44,554 nucleotides of DNA from Methylobacterium gregans (GCF_022179245.1 NZ_BPQM01000042.1:1-44554), one strand, 5' to 3'; shown: positions 34,038-44,430, counted from the stretch's first letter. Translations and numbers: made by a program. The notes: a model not told the origin generated them from the letters alone.

Positions 34038-35987
34038 ATGAGCGAGAAGGTCGTCGCCGTTCAGGATGCTTGGCGCCAGGGCGCGCACGTGGACGATGCC
34101 AAGTACCAGGAGATGTACCGCGCCTCCGTGTCCGATCCGGAGGCGTTCTGGGGCGAGCACGGCCGGCGCATCGACTGGATGACACCGTTCTCGACGGTGA
34201 AGAATACCAGCTTCGCCCCGGGCAACGTGTCGATCAAGTGGTTCGAGGACGGCAAGACCAACGTCGCCTACAACTGCATCGATCGTCACCTCGAGACCCG
34301 CGGCGATCAGACCGCGATCATCTGGGAGGGCGACGACCCGAACGAGTCGAAACACATCACCTACCGCGAGCTGCACGCGCAGGTCTGTCGGATGGCCAAC
34401 GTCCTGCGCAACCGCGGCGTCGGCAAGGGCGATCGGGTGACGATCTACCTGCCGATGATCCCGGAGGCCGCCTACGCGATGCTGGCCTGCGCCCGGCTCG
34501 GCGCGATCCACTCGATCGTCTTCGGCGGCTTCTCGCCGGACTCGCTCGCCGCCCGCATCCAGGGCTGCGACGCCAAGGTGGTGATCACCGCCGACGAGGG
34601 CCTGCGCGGCGGCCGCAAGGTGCCGCTCAAGGCCAATGTCGACGCCGCCATCGGCCGCCTGCCGAAGGACGCCGTCGACCACGTCATCGTGGTGCGCCGC
34701 ACGGGCGGCAGCGTGGCGATGGAGCCGGGGCGCGACGTCTACTACCATGAGGCCGCCGAGCAGGTGACCGACGCCTGCCCGGCCGAGGCTTTCGAGGCCG
34801 AGCACCCGCTCTTCATCCTCTACACCTCGGGCTCGACGGGCCAGCCGAAGGGCGTGGTGCACACCACGGGCGGCTACCTCGTCTACGCCTCGATGACGCA
34901 TCAGTACGTCTTCGATTACCGCGAGGGCGACGTCTACTGGTGCACGGCCGACGTCGGCTGGGTCACCGGCCACAGCTACATCGTCTACGGCCCGCTCGCG
35001 AACGGCGCGACCACGCTGATGTTCGAGGGCATCCCGACCTACCCGTCCAACGCCCGCTTCTGGGAGGTGATCGACAAGCACAAGGTCAACATCTTCTACA
35101 CGGCGCCGACCGCGATCCGCTCGCTGATGGGCGCGGGCGAGGGCCCGGTGAAGAAGACCTCGCGGGCCTCGCTGCGGGTGCTCGGCTCGGTCGGCGAGCC
35201 GATCAACCCGGAGGCCTGGGACTGGTACTACCGGGTGGTCGGCGATTCCCGCTGCCCCATCGTCGACACGTGGTGGCAGACCGAGACCGGCGGCATCCTG
35301 ATCACGCCGCTGCCCGGCGCCACCGCGCTGAAGCCCGGCTCGGCGACGCGCCCCTTCTTCGGCGTGCAGCCGGTGATGGTCGATGCGGAGGGCAAGCAGA
35401 TCGACGGCCCCTGCGAGGGCAACCTCTGCATCAAGGATTCCTGGCCCGGGCAGATGCGCACGGTCTACGGCGACCACGAGCGCTTCGAGCAGACCTACTT
35501 CTCGACCTACCCGAACCTCTACTTCACGGGCGACGGCGCGCGCCGCGATGCGGACGGCTACTACTGGATCACGGGCCGCGTGGACGACGTGATCAATGTC
35601 TCGGGCCACCGCATGGGCACGGCCGAGGTGGAATCCTCGCTCGTGGCCCACGCCAAGGTGGCGGAGGCCGCGGTCGTCGGCTTCCCGCACAACGTGAAGG
35701 GCCAGGGCATCTACGCCTACGTCACCCTCAACGAAGGCGAGGAGGGCGACGACGCGCTCCGCAAGGAGCTCGTCGCCTGGGTGCGCAAGGATATCGGGCC
35801 GATCGCCTCGCCCGACCTGATCCAGTTCGCGCCGGGCCTGCCCAAGACCCGCTCGGGCAAGATCATGCGCCGCATCCTGCGCAAGATCGCCGAGGACGAC
35901 TTCTCGACGCTCGGCGACACCTCGACGCTGGCCGATCCGGCGGTCGTGGACGACCTGATCGAGAACCGGCAGAACCGGGCGGGCTGA
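34038..35987 (+). CDS. acs: Acetyl-CoA synthetase
   Basis: A 649-residue AMP-forming acetyl-CoA synthetase that activates acetate to acetyl-CoA through acetyl-AMP in the cytoplasm. The signature loop is [15 protein letters not shown]. Other family blocks are [10 protein letters not shown] and [10 protein letters not shown]. Lys608 in R-S-G-K-I-M-R-R is the conserved catalytic Lys that Pat-type acetyltransferases acetylate in other bacteria. The ATG at 34038 follows GGGAAGAAG. It is the first gene of an acetate group with the DUF485 gene and actP downstream. Confidence 0.97.
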   Translation: MSEKVVAVQDAWRQGAHVDDAKYQEMYRASVSDPEAFWGEHGRRIDWMTPFSTVKNTSFAPGNVSIKWFEDGKTNVAYNCIDRHLETRGDQTAIIWEGDDPNESKHITYRELHAQVCRMANVLRNRGVGKGDRVTIYLPMIPEAAYAMLACARLGAIHSIVFGGFSPDSLAARIQGCDAKVVITADEGLRGGRKVPLKANVDAAIGRLPKDAVDHVIVVRRTGGSVAMEPGRDVYYHEAAEQVTDACPAEAFEAEHPLFILYTSGSTGQPKGVVHTTGGYLVYASMTHQYVFDYREGDVYWCTADVGWVTGHSYIVYGPLANGATTLMFEGIPTYPSNARFWEVIDKHKVNIFYTAPTAIRSLMGAGEGPVKKTSRASLRVLGSVGEPINPEAWDWYYRVVGDSRCPIVDTWWQTETGGILITPLPGATALKPGSATRPFFGVQPVMVDAEGKQIDGPCEGNLCIKDSWPGQMRTVYGDHERFEQTYFSTYPNLYFTGDGARRDADGYYWITGRVDDVINVSGHRMGTAEVESSLVAHAKVAEAAVVGFPHNVKGQGIYAYVTLNEGEEGDDALRKELVAWVRKDIGPIASPDLIQFAPGLPKTRSGKIMRRILRKIAEDDFSTLGDTSTLADPAVVDDLIENRQNRAG

Positions 35988-36001
35988 GCCCGCTGACCGC
36001 A

Positions 36002-36027
36002 CCGGCCCACGCTCTTCTGTGGGCCGG
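36002..36027 (+). terminator. acs terminator
   Basis: Perfect 9-bp stem CCGGCCCAC (36002-36010) / GTGGGCCGG (36019-36027) with loop GCTCTTCT, 14 bases after the stop. Confidence 0.65.
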
Positions 36028-36057
36028 CGCTTCGAACAACGGCCCGCCCCACCCACG

Positions 36058-36171
36058 CCGTCATCCCGGGACCGCGAAGCGGAGCCCGGGATCCAGGGAC
36101 ACCGGGCATCCGGACAGGGCTCTGTGGTGTACATGGATTCCGGGCTCGCCTGCGGCGCCCCGGAATGACGG
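36058..36171. repeat. Bipartite inverted repeat of the CGTCAT-CCGGG type
   Basis: Arm 36058-36095 begins CCGTCATCCCGGGACC and ends GAGCCCGGGATCCA. Arm 36134-36171 is its imperfect inverse, beginning TGGATTCCGGGCTCGC and ending CGGAATGACGG. Each arm is itself palindromic. This resembles short intergenic palindromes common in alphaproteobacterial genomes. Confidence 0.7.
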
Positions 36172-36229
36172 AGCGGGGGCCGGACGCAGGCTGGCCAGGA
36201 CGAGATGTAACCACGGCAACCCCGCGGGA

Positions 36230-36250
36230 GAGGGGCCTACTAGGCCCCTC
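36230..36250. terminator. Strong GAGGGGCCT hairpin in the acs-actP gap
   Basis: Perfect 9-bp stem GAGGGGCCT (36230-36238) / AGGCCCCTC (36242-36250) with a 3-base loop. It may be a second terminator or part of the adjacent repeat. Confidence 0.45.
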
Positions 36251-36574
36251 GGCGTCTGGTTTGCCGGTTCGGCCTAAGTATCGTGCGCGACGTCGTCCGT
36301 CCGCGGAGCAAGCAGATCCACCGCGGCGGCGAGCAATCTCCGGGACCGTCTGGACACAATTCCTCGTCCCTCAAGTATCCTCGCGCCGACGTGACTATCA
36401 ATCCATCGCGCGCTACGGCATGAGGAGGGCTCGCACGGGCTCGGCCTGCACGGCCCATCTCGGCGATATCCCCCAGCCCGGCGGAAGATCGGTGCGGGAC
36501 GGCAAAGATAAACGAACGTCCGAAGCACGACGACCGGAGAGCCGCCCCGCGCGCTCTCATCGGAGGAACGCCCC

Positions 36575-36952
36575 ATGAGTACCGCAACCGGCCTCGGCAG
36601 CGCCGAGACCCGATCCGCGCCCGCTGCCCCCCGCCCGGCCCATGCGGAGCCCGGCTCGGCGGTCGACCGCATCGCCCATAGCCCGCAGTTCCAGCAGCTC
36701 GTCCACGAGCGGACCCGCTTCGGCTGGGCGCTCACCGCCGCGATGCTGGTGGTCTATTTCGGCTTCATCGGGCTGATCGCCTTCGACAAGTCGCTGCTCG
36801 CCGTGAAGGTCGGCTCGACCAGCACGCTCGGCCTCGTGCTCGGCGTGTTCGTGATCGTCTTCGCCTTCGTGCTCACGGGCCTCTACGTCGCCCGCGCCAA
36901 CACCCGCTACGACGCGCTGAGCGACGCGCTGAAGCGGAGCCTCGGCCAATGA
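36575..36952 (+). CDS. DUF485 membrane protein, ActP companion
   Basis: A 125-residue protein with a variable N-terminal 30 residues, then the DUF485 core ([14 protein letters not shown]) and two membrane helices at about 50-72 and 85-107. The C terminus ends [10 protein letters not shown]. The family is nearly always encoded just before the acetate symporter (yjcH in E. coli). Its exact role is unclear. The ATG at 36575 has a GGAGGA site, and the stop overlaps the actP start (ATGA). Confidence 0.92.
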   Translation: MSTATGLGSAETRSAPAAPRPAHAEPGSAVDRIAHSPQFQQLVHERTRFGWALTAAMLVVYFGFIGLIAFDKSLLAVKVGSTSTLGLVLGVFVIVFAFVLTGLYVARANTRYDALSDALKRSLGQ

Positions 36953-38628
36953 TCCGCGCCGCGCTCCTCCTCACCGCGGCCCTCGGCGCCGGCCCGGCGC
37001 TCGCCGCCGGCCCCGACATGGGCGCCGTGCAGCAGCAGGCCACGAACTGGCCCGCCATCCTGATGTTCCTGTTCTTCGTGCTGTTCACCCTCGGCATCAC
37101 CTACCGGGCGGCGAAGGGCTCGAAGTCGGCCGCCGACTTCTACGCCGCGGGCGGCGGCATCTCGGCCCGCACCAACGCGCTGGCGATCGCGGGCGACTAC
37201 ATGTCGGCGGCCTCGTTCCTCGGCATCTCGGGCCTCGTCTACACCTCGGGCTTCGACGGGCTGATCTACTCGACGGGCTTCCTCGTCGGCTGGCCGATCG
37301 TGCTGTTCCTGATCGCCGAGCGCCTGCGCAACCTCGGCAAGTTCACCTTCGCGGACGTGGCGAGCTTCCGCCTCGACCAGACCGCGATCCGCATCATCTC
37401 GGCGACCGGCACGCTCGTCGTGGTGGCCTTCTACCTGATCGCCCAAATGGTCGGCGCGGGGAAGCTGATCCAGCTCCTGTTCGGCCTGCCCTACCTCTAC
37501 GCGGTCATCATCGTCGGCGTCCTGATGATCGTCTACGTCGCCTTCGGGGGCATGAAGGCCACCACCTGGGTGCAGGTGATCAAGGCCTGCCTGCTCCTCG
37601 GCGGCGCGACCTTCATGGCGGGCGCGGTGCTCTACCGCTACGGCTTCAACCCCGAGGCGCTCTTCGCGAAGTCCGTCGAGGTCCATCCGAAGGGCGAGGC
37701 CATCATGGCGCCCGGCGGGCTGGTGGCGAACCCCGTCGAGGCGATCTCGCTCGGCGTCGGCCTGATGTTCGGCACAGCCGGCCTGCCGCACATCCTGATG
37801 CGCTTCTTCACCGTGTCGGACGCCCAGGCCGCCCGCAAGTCGGTGTTCTACGCCACCGGCCTGATCGGCTACTTCTACATCCTCACCTTCATCATCGGCT
37901 TCGGCGGCATCGCGCTGCTGATGTCCGATCCGAGCTACTTCAAGCTCGGGCCGGCGGGCGCCTTCGACAAGCTGAAGGACATGATCGGCGGCACCAACAT
38001 GGTGGCGGTGAACCTCGCCAACGCGGTCGGCGGCCCGTATTTCCTCGGCTTCATCTCGGCGGTCGCCTTCGCGACGATCCTGGCCGTCGTGGCGGGCCTG
38101 ACGCTCGCGGGCGCGAGCGCCGTCAGCCACGACCTCTACGCCCAGGTGATCGCCCGCGGGCGCACCACCGAGGCGCACGAGGTCAACCTGTCGAAGATCG
38201 CCGCCGTCGTGATCGGCATCGTGGCGATCGCGCTCGGCTACGTTTTCGAGAACCAGAACGTCGCCTTCATGGTCGGCCTCGCCTTCTCGGTCGCGGCCTC
38301 GTGCAACTTCCCCGTGCTCGCCATGTCGATCCTGTGGCGGGGCACCACCACCTGGGGCGCGCTCGCGGGCGGTCTCGTCGGGCTCGTCGCGGCCGTCGTC
38401 ATGGTGGTTCTGTCGAAGGCCGTCTGGGTGGCGACGCTGGGCAACCCGGCCCCGCTCTTCCCCTACGACAACCCGGCCCTGTTCTCGATGCCGCTCGCCT
38501 TCGCGACGATCTGGGTGGTCTCCTCGATTGACCGCTCGCGGCGGGCCGATCGGGAGCGGGCCGCCTTCGAGGCGCAGTATGTGCGCTCGGAGACCGGCAT
38601 CGGGGCGGCCGGCGCGCACGCGCACTGA
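36949..38628 (+). CDS. actP: Cation/acetate symporter
   Basis: A 559-residue sodium:solute symporter (SSS family) of the ActP type. A cleavable N-terminal signal-like helix ends A-L-A-A-G, and about 13 membrane helices follow. Family marks are [24 protein letters not shown] and [15 protein letters not shown]. It takes up acetate (and in some species glycolate or pyruvate) with a cation, feeding Acs encoded upstream. The His-containing C terminus is short. Confidence 0.95.
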   Translation: MIRAALLLTAALGAGPALAAGPDMGAVQQQATNWPAILMFLFFVLFTLGITYRAAKGSKSAADFYAAGGGISARTNALAIAGDYMSAASFLGISGLVYTSGFDGLIYSTGFLVGWPIVLFLIAERLRNLGKFTFADVASFRLDQTAIRIISATGTLVVVAFYLIAQMVGAGKLIQLLFGLPYLYAVIIVGVLMIVYVAFGGMKATTWVQVIKACLLLGGATFMAGAVLYRYGFNPEALFAKSVEVHPKGEAIMAPGGLVANPVEAISLGVGLMFGTAGLPHILMRFFTVSDAQAARKSVFYATGLIGYFYILTFIIGFGGIALLMSDPSYFKLGPAGAFDKLKDMIGGTNMVAVNLANAVGGPYFLGFISAVAFATILAVVAGLTLAGASAVSHDLYAQVIARGRTTEAHEVNLSKIAAVVIGIVAIALGYVFENQNVAFMVGLAFSVAASCNFPVLAMSILWRGTTTWGALAGGLVGLVAAVVMVVLSKAVWVATLGNPAPLFPYDNPALFSMPLAFATIWVVSSIDRSRRADRERAAFEAQYVRSETGIGAAGAHAH

Positions 38629-38678
38629 AGGGAGCGCGCGGCGCCTGCTCGCAGGTCCTGGGCTTAGGGACGGCACAG

Positions 38679-38706
38679 AGGGCGCGGTCGGGAGGCCGCG
38701 CCCTTT
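38679..38706 (+). terminator. actP terminator
   Basis: Perfect 9-bp stem AGGGCGCGG (38679-38687) / CCGCGCCCT (38696-38704) with an 8-base loop, ending in TTT. It lies 50 bases after the stop. Confidence 0.65.
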
Positions 38707-38808
38707 CCCGTGCGTGCACGGGCAGAACCATTACAGCCGCGTAAATTCTGTCGACTGCGCACCATTCGCGGCGATTTACCTATTGGGCGGTTCCGAGGCA
38801 TGCGATAA

Positions 38809-38837
38809 CACGATCGTGCGCATGCGCTGAGCGCATG
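38809..38837. promoter_or_regulatory. Cluster of short perfect palindromes before the MHS transporter gene
   Basis: CACGATCGTG (38809-38818), GCGCATGCGC (38818-38827) and CATGCGC-TGA-GCGCATG (38821-38837) follow each other 65-90 bases upstream of the ATG. They could be operator sites or alternative RNA hairpins. No regulator is assigned. Confidence 0.35.
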
Positions 38838-38900
38838 ATAGCGGGGCGAAGCCGGCGAACCGGACACCCGCGCACGGACGATGCTGGAGGATCGACAACA

Positions 38901-40637
38901 ATGGCTGTGGCAACCGCAGTACCGCGGGCCGGAGAGGCGGTCAGGCCGATGACCGCCGGCGAGAAGAAGGTCATCATGGCCTCCTCGCTTGGCACCGTCT
39001 TCGAATGGTACGACTTCTATCTCTACGGCTCGCTCGCCGCGATCATCGGCGCGCAGTTCTTCTCGGCCTATCCTGAGGCGACCCGCAACATCTTCGCGCT
39101 GCTCGCCTTCGCGGCGGGCTTCCTGGTGCGTCCCTTCGGCGCCCTGGTGTTCGGCCGGCTCGGCGACATGGTCGGCCGCAAGTACACCTTCCTCGTCACC
39201 ATCCTGATCATGGGCATCTCGACCTTCGCGGTCGGCCTGCTGCCCTCCTACACCACGCTGAACGCCTACGGCATCGGCTGGGTCGCGCCGGTGACGCTCT
39301 TGGTGCTGCGGATGCTCCAGGGTCTCGCGCTCGGCGGTGAGTACGGCGGCGCGGCGGTCTACGTGGCCGAGCACGCGCCCCCCGGACGCCGCGGCTTCTA
39401 CACCGCCTTCATCCAGACGACGGCGACGCTGGGACTGCTGCTCTCGCTGATCATCATCCTGTCGACGCAAGGGTACGTGAACAGCGCCTATCCGGGCACC
39501 ACGGTGACGAACCCGGACGGCACCACGACCACGCTGACCGCCTTCCAGGAATGGGGCTGGCGCATTCCCTTCCTCGTCTCGGTGGCGCTGCTCGCGATCT
39601 CGGTCTGGATCCGTCTCCAGATGCAGGAGAGCCCGGCCTTCCAGAAGATGAAGGAGGAGGGCACGCACTCCAAGGCGCCGCTCTCCGAGGCCTTCGGCCA
39701 GTGGAAGAACGCCAAGTGGGCGCTCCTCGCGCTGCTCGGCCTCACCGCCGGTCAGGCCGTGGTCTGGTACACCGGCCAGTTCTACGCGCTGTTCTTCCTG
39801 CAGAGCATCCTGAAGGTCGACCAGTTCACCGCCAACGTGATGATCGCCTGGTCGCTCATCCTCGGCACCGCGGGCTTCCTGTTCTTCGGCAGCCTGTCGG
39901 ACCGGATCGGCCGCAAGCCGATCATCCTCGGCGGCTGCCTGATCGCGGCGCTCACCTACTTCCCGCTGTTCAACATGCTGACGGCCAACGCCAACCCGGC
40001 GCTGCACGCGGCCCAGGCGAACGTGCCGGTGGTGGTGAAGACGAACACGGATGAGTGCTCGTTCCAGTTCAATCCGGTCGGCACGGCCAAGTTCACGAAG
40101 CAGTGCGACATCGCCAAGGCGCTGCTCGCCCGCTCAGCGGTGAGCTACAAGACGGAGAACCAGCCGGCGGGTACGCCCACCGTGGTGAGCATCAACGGGA
40201 AGGACTTCCCCGTCGCCGACCCGAACTTCGCCAAGGCGGTGCCGGCGGCGCTGACCGAGGCGGGCTACCCCTCGGCGGCGGCGAACCCGAGCGTGATCAA
40301 GGCGGCGAACCCGATCGACATCTTCACGGGCCAGAAGCTCGCGGTGATCGGCATCCTGACGATCCTCGTCATCTACGTGACGATGGTCTACGGCCCGATC
40401 GCGGCGGCCCTGGTGGAGCTGTTCCCGACCCGGATCCGCTACACCTCGATGTCGCTGCCCTACCATATCGGCAACGGCTGGTTCGGCGGCCTGCTGCCCG
40501 CCACCGCCTTCGCGATGGTGGCCCAGACCGGCGACATCTACTACGGCCTCTGGTACCCGATCGTGATCGCGCTCTTCACCTTCGTGGTGGGCCTGATCTT
40601 CATCCCCGAGACCAAGGACCGGGACATCCTGGCCTGA
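38901..40637 (+). CDS. MFS transporter, metabolite:H+ symporter (MHS) family, with large loop insert
   Basis: A 578-residue 12-helix MFS permease. The N-terminal M-A-S-S-L-G-T-V-F-E-W-Y-D-F-Y-L-Y-G and R-P-F-G-A-L-V-F-G-R-L-G-D are MHS signatures. G-E-Y-G-G-A-A-V-Y-V-A-E and S-D-R-I-G-R-K-P match the conserved loops. Residues about 362-478 form a polar insert with two Cys (386, 402), predicted outside the membrane. MHS members move organic acids, betaines or amino acids with protons. The position next to acs/actP suggests a carboxylate but does not prove it. The ATG at 38901 has CTGGAGG 10 bases upstream. Confidence 0.88.
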   Translation: MAVATAVPRAGEAVRPMTAGEKKVIMASSLGTVFEWYDFYLYGSLAAIIGAQFFSAYPEATRNIFALLAFAAGFLVRPFGALVFGRLGDMVGRKYTFLVTILIMGISTFAVGLLPSYTTLNAYGIGWVAPVTLLVLRMLQGLALGGEYGGAAVYVAEHAPPGRRGFYTAFIQTTATLGLLLSLIIILSTQGYVNSAYPGTTVTNPDGTTTTLTAFQEWGWRIPFLVSVALLAISVWIRLQMQESPAFQKMKEEGTHSKAPLSEAFGQWKNAKWALLALLGLTAGQAVVWYTGQFYALFFLQSILKVDQFTANVMIAWSLILGTAGFLFFGSLSDRIGRKPIILGGCLIAALTYFPLFNMLTANANPALHAAQANVPVVVKTNTDECSFQFNPVGTAKFTKQCDIAKALLARSAVSYKTENQPAGTPTVVSINGKDFPVADPNFAKAVPAALTEAGYPSAAANPSVIKAANPIDIFTGQKLAVIGILTILVIYVTMVYGPIAAALVELFPTRIRYTSMSLPYHIGNGWFGGLLPATAFAMVAQTGDIYYGLWYPIVIALFTFVVGLIFIPETKDRDILA

Positions 40638-40644
40638 CGAACCC

Positions 40645-40708
40645 GTCCGGCGCGGCGACGCGCCGGACATCTCGGAGACGCGCGGGGCGGGCCGGACGGT
40701 CCGCCCCG
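40645..40708. terminator. Double terminator between the convergent MHS transporter and tyrA genes
   Basis: Stem 1 is a perfect 10-bp GTCCGGCGCG (40645-40654) / CGCGCCGGAC (40659-40668) with loop GCGA. Stem 2 is CGGGGCGG (40683-40690) / CCGCCCCG (40701-40708), followed by TT. Together they can stop transcription from both sides. Confidence 0.7.
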
Positions 40709-40728
40709 TTCGCGTTTCGGGGTCCCGC

Positions 40729-41547
40729 TCACCGCACGAGGGCGAGACGCGGCGCCCCCGGCGCGTCGGCCGCGTCGAGTTCCGCCTCCAGCTCGGCGGC
40801 GAGCGCGAAGAAGCGGCGCCGCACCTCCGGGGCGAACGGGTTCTGCCGCTCGATCGCGGAGAAGACCTCCGGCGCGTCGTGCCGGACCATGTCGACCGCC
40901 TCCATGATCCGCTCGAAACTGCGGGTGGTCATGCGGCGCCCGCCCGCGCGACCGGGCAGGGGCTCCATCCGCACCAGCACCTTGGCGATCAGGTGGGTCA
41001 GCCCCTGCACGGCCGCCATCTCGCGGTCGTGCGCCTCGGGCGTGGTGACGACGACCGCGAGGCCGAGCACGCGGCGCAGGAAGGCCGCCGCCCGCAAGGA
41101 GCGCCGGCCCCGGACCGGGCAGACCGCGACCGTCAGCCCCGCGATGCCGTCGCGGGCGCTCTGCGGGCCGAAGAGCGGGTGCGTCGCCAGGATGTCCACC
41201 TGTGCGGGCAGTTCCGCGCGCAGGATCGCCGCGGGCACCACCTTCACCGAGCCGACATCGGCGACGAGCGCGCCGGGGCGCAGGTGCGGGGCGATCGCGC
41301 GCGCCACCGTCCGCAAGGTAGGGACGGGCGTCGCCAGGATCACGAAGGGGCAGGCCGCCGCCGTGGCGAGATCGACGCCCTCCGCGTCGGGCCCGAAGGC
41401 GTCCGCGGCCACGACCGGGTCGTAGGCGCGCAGGCGGGCGTGCGGCGCGAGATGGTGGGCGATCAGGCGGCCGAAGGCGCCGAAGCCGATCAGGCCGACG
41501 GTACGGGCAGGAGCGAAGCGGGCAGGGGTCTTGGGCGGGAACGACAC
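40729..41547 (-). CDS. tyrA: Prephenate/arogenate dehydrogenase
   Basis: A 272-residue TyrA-type dehydrogenase. The NAD(P)-binding motif G21-F-G-A-F-G26 lies at the start of the Rossmann fold. D-V-G-S-V-K-V-V-P, T-H-P-L-F-G-P-Q-S-A (catalytic His region) and H-D-R-E-M-A-A-V-Q-G-L-T-H are family motifs. It oxidises prephenate or arogenate in tyrosine biosynthesis. Which substrate is used cannot be told by eye. A GTG start at 41547 is preceded by GAGGTTCC. An ATG at 41631 would add an implausible leader. No ACT domain is present, so feedback control by tyrosine may be weak (inference). Confidence 0.87.
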   Translation of the reverse strand: MSFPPKTPARFAPARTVGLIGFGAFGRLIAHHLAPHARLRAYDPVVAADAFGPDAEGVDLATAAACPFVILATPVPTLRTVARAIAPHLRPGALVADVGSVKVVPAAILRAELPAQVDILATHPLFGPQSARDGIAGLTVAVCPVRGRRSLRAAAFLRRVLGLAVVVTTPEAHDREMAAVQGLTHLIAKVLVRMEPLPGRAGGRRMTTRSFERIMEAVDMVRHDAPEVFSAIERQNPFAPEVRRRFFALAAELEAELDAADAPGAPRLALVR

Positions 41548-41861
41548 GGCGGAACCTCGGGTGTGAGGCGAAGCCGACGGTCCACGGGAAGGATACCAGC
41601 CGCCGGCGACGCGGGCGGCTGGGCATGACAAGCACGGCCGCTAGGGAAGCGGCGCGGTATAGAGTCCGGCGAGGCGGGTGCTGGTCATGGTGCGGGGCGT
41701 GTAGGCCTGGGCGGGGCGGAGCGTCAAGCCACCCGAAGGCGGGCCCGATGCACCGAGGCGCGTGTCCTCTCCCCCGCACGCGGGGCTCGCGGATCCACAC
41801 GCGGCGTGCGGACACCCACCGCGCCCTGCCTCCCCCTCCGTGGGGCAGGGTCGGGGTCGGC
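41548..41861. other. Intergenic region between tyrA and purH
   Basis: 314 bases. It holds the purH terminator at 41824-41850 and an interrupted dyad, GTGTCC-(7 bases)-CGCACGC (41762-41781) against GCGTGCGGACAC (41804-41815), which resembles the other intergenic palindromes. A 15-codon open frame on the minus strand from 41688 is not considered a gene. Confidence 0.45.
41824..41850 (-). terminator. purH terminator
   Basis: Stem CCCTGCC (41824-41830) / GGCAGGG (41844-41850), 11 bases beyond the purH stop on the minus strand. Confidence 0.5.
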
Positions 41862-43460
41862 TCAGTGCCGGAAGTGCCGGAAGCCCGTGAACACCATCGC
41901 GAGCCCGGCCGCGTCGGCCGCGGCGATCACCTCGGCGTCGCGCATGGAGCCGCCGGGCTGGATCACCGCCGTGGCGCCGGCCTCGGCGGCGGCCATGAGG
42001 CCGTCCGCGAAGGGGAAGAAGGCGTCGGAGGCGACCACCGCGCCCTTGGCGAGGCTCTCGGGCAGGCCGAGGCGGTCGGCGCCCTCCTGCGCCTTCCAGG
42101 CGGCGATGCGGGAGGAATCGACCCGCGACATCTGCCCGGCGCCGATGCCGACCGTGGCGCCGTCCCGGGCGTAGACGATCGCGTTCGACTTCACGTGCTT
42201 GGCCACCCGGTAGGCGAAGCGCATGTCGGCGTACTCGGCCTCGCTCGGCTGGCGCTTGGTCACGACCTTCAGCGGCATGTCGTCGACGACGGCGCTGTCG
42301 CGGCCCTGGATCAGCAGGCCGCCCGAGAGCGTGCGGACGGTCTCGCCGGTCTCGCGCGGGTCGGGCAGGGCGCCCGCGAGCAGCAGCCGCAGGTTCTTCT
42401 TGGCGCCGACGATCGCGCGGGCCTCCTCGGTGGCGTCCGGCGCGATGATCACCTCGGTGAAGATCTCGACGATCTTGCGCGCGGCCTCGGCGTCGAGCGG
42501 GCGGTTCAGCGCCACGATGCCGCCGAAGGCGGAGGTCGGATCGCAGCTCAGCGCCCGCTCGTAGGCCTGGAGCAGGTCCGCGCCCTCGGCCACGCCGCAC
42601 GGGTTGGCGTGCTTGATGATCGCGACCGCCGCGGTGCGGGCCGGGTCGAACTCGGCGACGCACTCGTAGGCCGCGTCGGTGTCGTTGAAGTTGTTGAAGG
42701 AGAGTTCCTTGCCCTGGAGCTGGCGCGCGGTGGCGACGCCCGCCCGCGGCGTGCCGGGCGCCCGGTAGAAGGCGGCCGTCTGGTGCGGGTTCTCGCCGTA
42801 GCGCAGACTCTGGCCGAGGCTGCCGCCGACCGCGCGGAAGGGGGCCGGGCCCTCCGCCTCGACGTGCCGGCTCAGCCAGTTGGCGATGGCCGCGTCGTAG
42901 GCGGCGGTGCGCGCGTAGGCCTTCTGGGCGAGGCTGCGACGGAGCGCCGTGGAGAGCGAGCCGGCGCCCGCCTCCAGGGCGGCCAGCACGGCGGCGTAGT
43001 CCGAGACGTCCGTGACCACCGCGACGTCGCCGTGGTTCTTGGCCGCCGCGCGGATCATGGCCGGGCCACCGATATCGATGTTCTCGACACAGTCGTCGTA
43101 GGGCTTGTCCGCCGCGATCGTGGCCTCGAACGGGTAGAGGTTGACCACGAGCAGGTCGATCGCGCCGATGCCGTGGGCGGCGAGCGCCGCCTGATGCTCG
43201 GGGTTGTCGCGGATGGCGAGGAGGCCCCCGTGCACCGCCGGGTGCAGGGTCTTGACCCGGCCGTCCATCATCTCCGGATAGCCCGTGAGGTCGGCGACCT
43301 CCTTCACCGGCAGCCCCGCCTCGCTGAGGGCGCGGTGCGTGCCGCCGGTCGAGACCAGCTCGATGCCGCGCGCGTGGAGCGCGCGGGCGAAGTCGACGAG
43401 CCCGGTCTTGTCCGAGACGGAGAGGAGCGCGCGGGCAACCCGCACCTGATCATGCGACAT
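41862..43460 (-). CDS. purH: Bifunctional AICAR formyltransferase / IMP cyclohydrolase
   Basis: A 532-residue PurH that performs the last two steps of IMP synthesis: 10-formyl-THF-dependent formylation of AICAR, then ring closure. The N-terminal MGS-like cyclohydrolase domain has [10 protein letters not shown] and L-V-S-T-G-G-T. The transformylase domain has [12 protein letters not shown] and the catalytic I-I-K-H-A-N-P-C-G. The C-terminal end F-R-H-F-R-H is usual. Full length and intact. It uses the folate pool supplied in part by FolE. Confidence 0.97.
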   Translation of the reverse strand: MSHDQVRVARALLSVSDKTGLVDFARALHARGIELVSTGGTHRALSEAGLPVKEVADLTGYPEMMDGRVKTLHPAVHGGLLAIRDNPEHQAALAAHGIGAIDLLVVNLYPFEATIAADKPYDDCVENIDIGGPAMIRAAAKNHGDVAVVTDVSDYAAVLAALEAGAGSLSTALRRSLAQKAYARTAAYDAAIANWLSRHVEAEGPAPFRAVGGSLGQSLRYGENPHQTAAFYRAPGTPRAGVATARQLQGKELSFNNFNDTDAAYECVAEFDPARTAAVAIIKHANPCGVAEGADLLQAYERALSCDPTSAFGGIVALNRPLDAEAARKIVEIFTEVIIAPDATEEARAIVGAKKNLRLLLAGALPDPRETGETVRTLSGGLLIQGRDSAVVDDMPLKVVTKRQPSEAEYADMRFAYRVAKHVKSNAIVYARDGATVGIGAGQMSRVDSSRIAAWKAQEGADRLGLPESLAKGAVVASDAFFPFADGLMAAAEAGATAVIQPGGSMRDAEVIAAADAAGLAMVFTGFRHFRH

Positions 43461-43501
43461 GGCGGAATCTTCGGCTAAGTCTTGGTCGTCGGTGGCGATT
43501 T

Positions 43502-43533
43502 GGCCCGGCCGGTAGCACGGAACGGGCCGGGCC
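43502..43533 (-). terminator. Terminator between the methyltransferase gene and purH
   Basis: Perfect 9-bp stem GGCCCGGCC (43502-43510) / GGCCGGGCC (43525-43533) with a 14-base loop, downstream of the methyltransferase stop and just before purH, which implies separate transcription. Confidence 0.5.
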
Positions 43534-43593
43534 GGCCAGGGAGCCTCGCGACGATCCAGACCTGCGTTCCGCCGGGGGGCCGGGCGGCGCGCC

Positions 43594-44430
43594 TCAGCGC
43601 TTGCGGTAGACGAACACGTCCTGATGCCCGTCGAGCTGCGCCGGCCGGTAGGAGACGGGCTCCAGATCGGGCGCCGCCTCGGCGACGAGCGCCTCGACGG
43701 CGGCGCGGCTGAACCAAGTCAGGCCGTAATCGGCCGTGTAGTAGGGGTAGCGGGCGTAGTAGTAGCCCGCGCGCGCCATGGCGGCGAGGACGGCCGGCTT
43801 GTCGAGCCAGAACTGCTCGTAGCGCTCGGCCTGCTCGGCCGAGGCCTGGCCGTGGATGGTGAAGACCGCGATGCCGCCGGACTTCAGCGCCCGCGCCACG
43901 TCCGCGAGGTTGCGGGCGACGACGTCGCGCGGCAGGTGCGTGTAGACCGAGAGCAGGTAGACGAGGTCGTAGGCGGCCTCGGGCTTCGGCTCGGCCCGCT
44001 CCATCACCGGCACCTGCGTGGCGCCGAACTCGGCGGCGGTGAAGCGGGCGCCCTCCTCGATCATGTCGCAGACGGCGATGCGCTCGCCCGGCAGGCGGCG
44101 GGAGAGCTGGCGCACGATGCGGCCGTAGCCGCAGCCGATCTCGAGCGCACGGCCGATCGAGTCCCAGTCGCGCCCGACCTCCCGGACCGCCGCCTCCAGG
44201 ATGTCGACGAACTGCGCGGCGCCGGCCATGTAGCTCGCGACTTTGTCGGGCGCGGTCGAGGTCAGCATGAAGTCGTTGTAGTGGGCGCGCCCGATGCCGG
44301 CGACGGGCCGGGCGCCGAGGCGCGAGCCCAGCGCGAAGCGGGCCTTGCGGCCGACGCCGTAGAGGGTGGGCGAGCGCTTGATCACGTCCAGCATCGCGGG
44401 CGGGATCAGCCGGGTCGAGATTGAGGGCAC
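43594..44430 (-). CDS. Class I SAM-dependent methyltransferase
   Basis: A 278-residue methyltransferase. Motif [14 protein letters not shown], binds S-adenosylmethionine. [13 protein letters not shown] and [12 protein letters not shown] are motif II/III regions. The C-terminal part is rich in Tyr ([11 protein letters not shown]). The acceptor is unknown, and similar proteins modify sugars, lipids or small metabolites. I chose the GTG at 44430 because CGGAG lies 10 bases upstream. The ATG at 44394 lacks a ribosome site but is possible. Confidence 0.82.
   Translation of the reverse strand: MPSISTRLIPPAMLDVIKRSPTLYGVGRKARFALGSRLGARPVAGIGRAHYNDFMLTSTAPDKVASYMAGAAQFVDILEAAVREVGRDWDSIGRALEIGCGYGRIVRQLSRRLPGERIAVCDMIEEGARFTAAEFGATQVPVMERAEPKPEAAYDLVYLLSVYTHLPRDVVARNLADVARALKSGGIAVFTIHGQASAEQAERYEQFWLDKPAVLAAMARAGYYYARYPYYTADYGLTWFSRAAVEALVAEAAPDLEPVSYRPAQLDGHQDVFVYRKR

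Larger units (their letters stand above)
35988..36574. other. Intergenic region between acs and the DUF485 gene
   Basis: 587 bases without a gene. In order it holds the acs terminator, the bipartite palindrome, the GAGGGGCCT hairpin and then about 320 bases of probable promoter region. TGGACA (36352) with TATCCT (36377) is the only promoter-like pair, at a 19-base spacing. Short open frames here are not supported. Confidence 0.45.

Noticed and set aside
32400..36134. 1244-codon open frame on the minus strand
   Set aside because: It runs antisense through the P1 peptidase and acs genes, both clearly real on the plus strand, and has no recognisable domain.
41641..41688. 15-codon frame ([15 protein letters not shown]) upstream of tyrA, considered as a leader peptide
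   Set aside because: Only one Tyr and no Phe/Trp run, and no paired terminator/antiterminator seen before tyrA, so attenuation is not supported.
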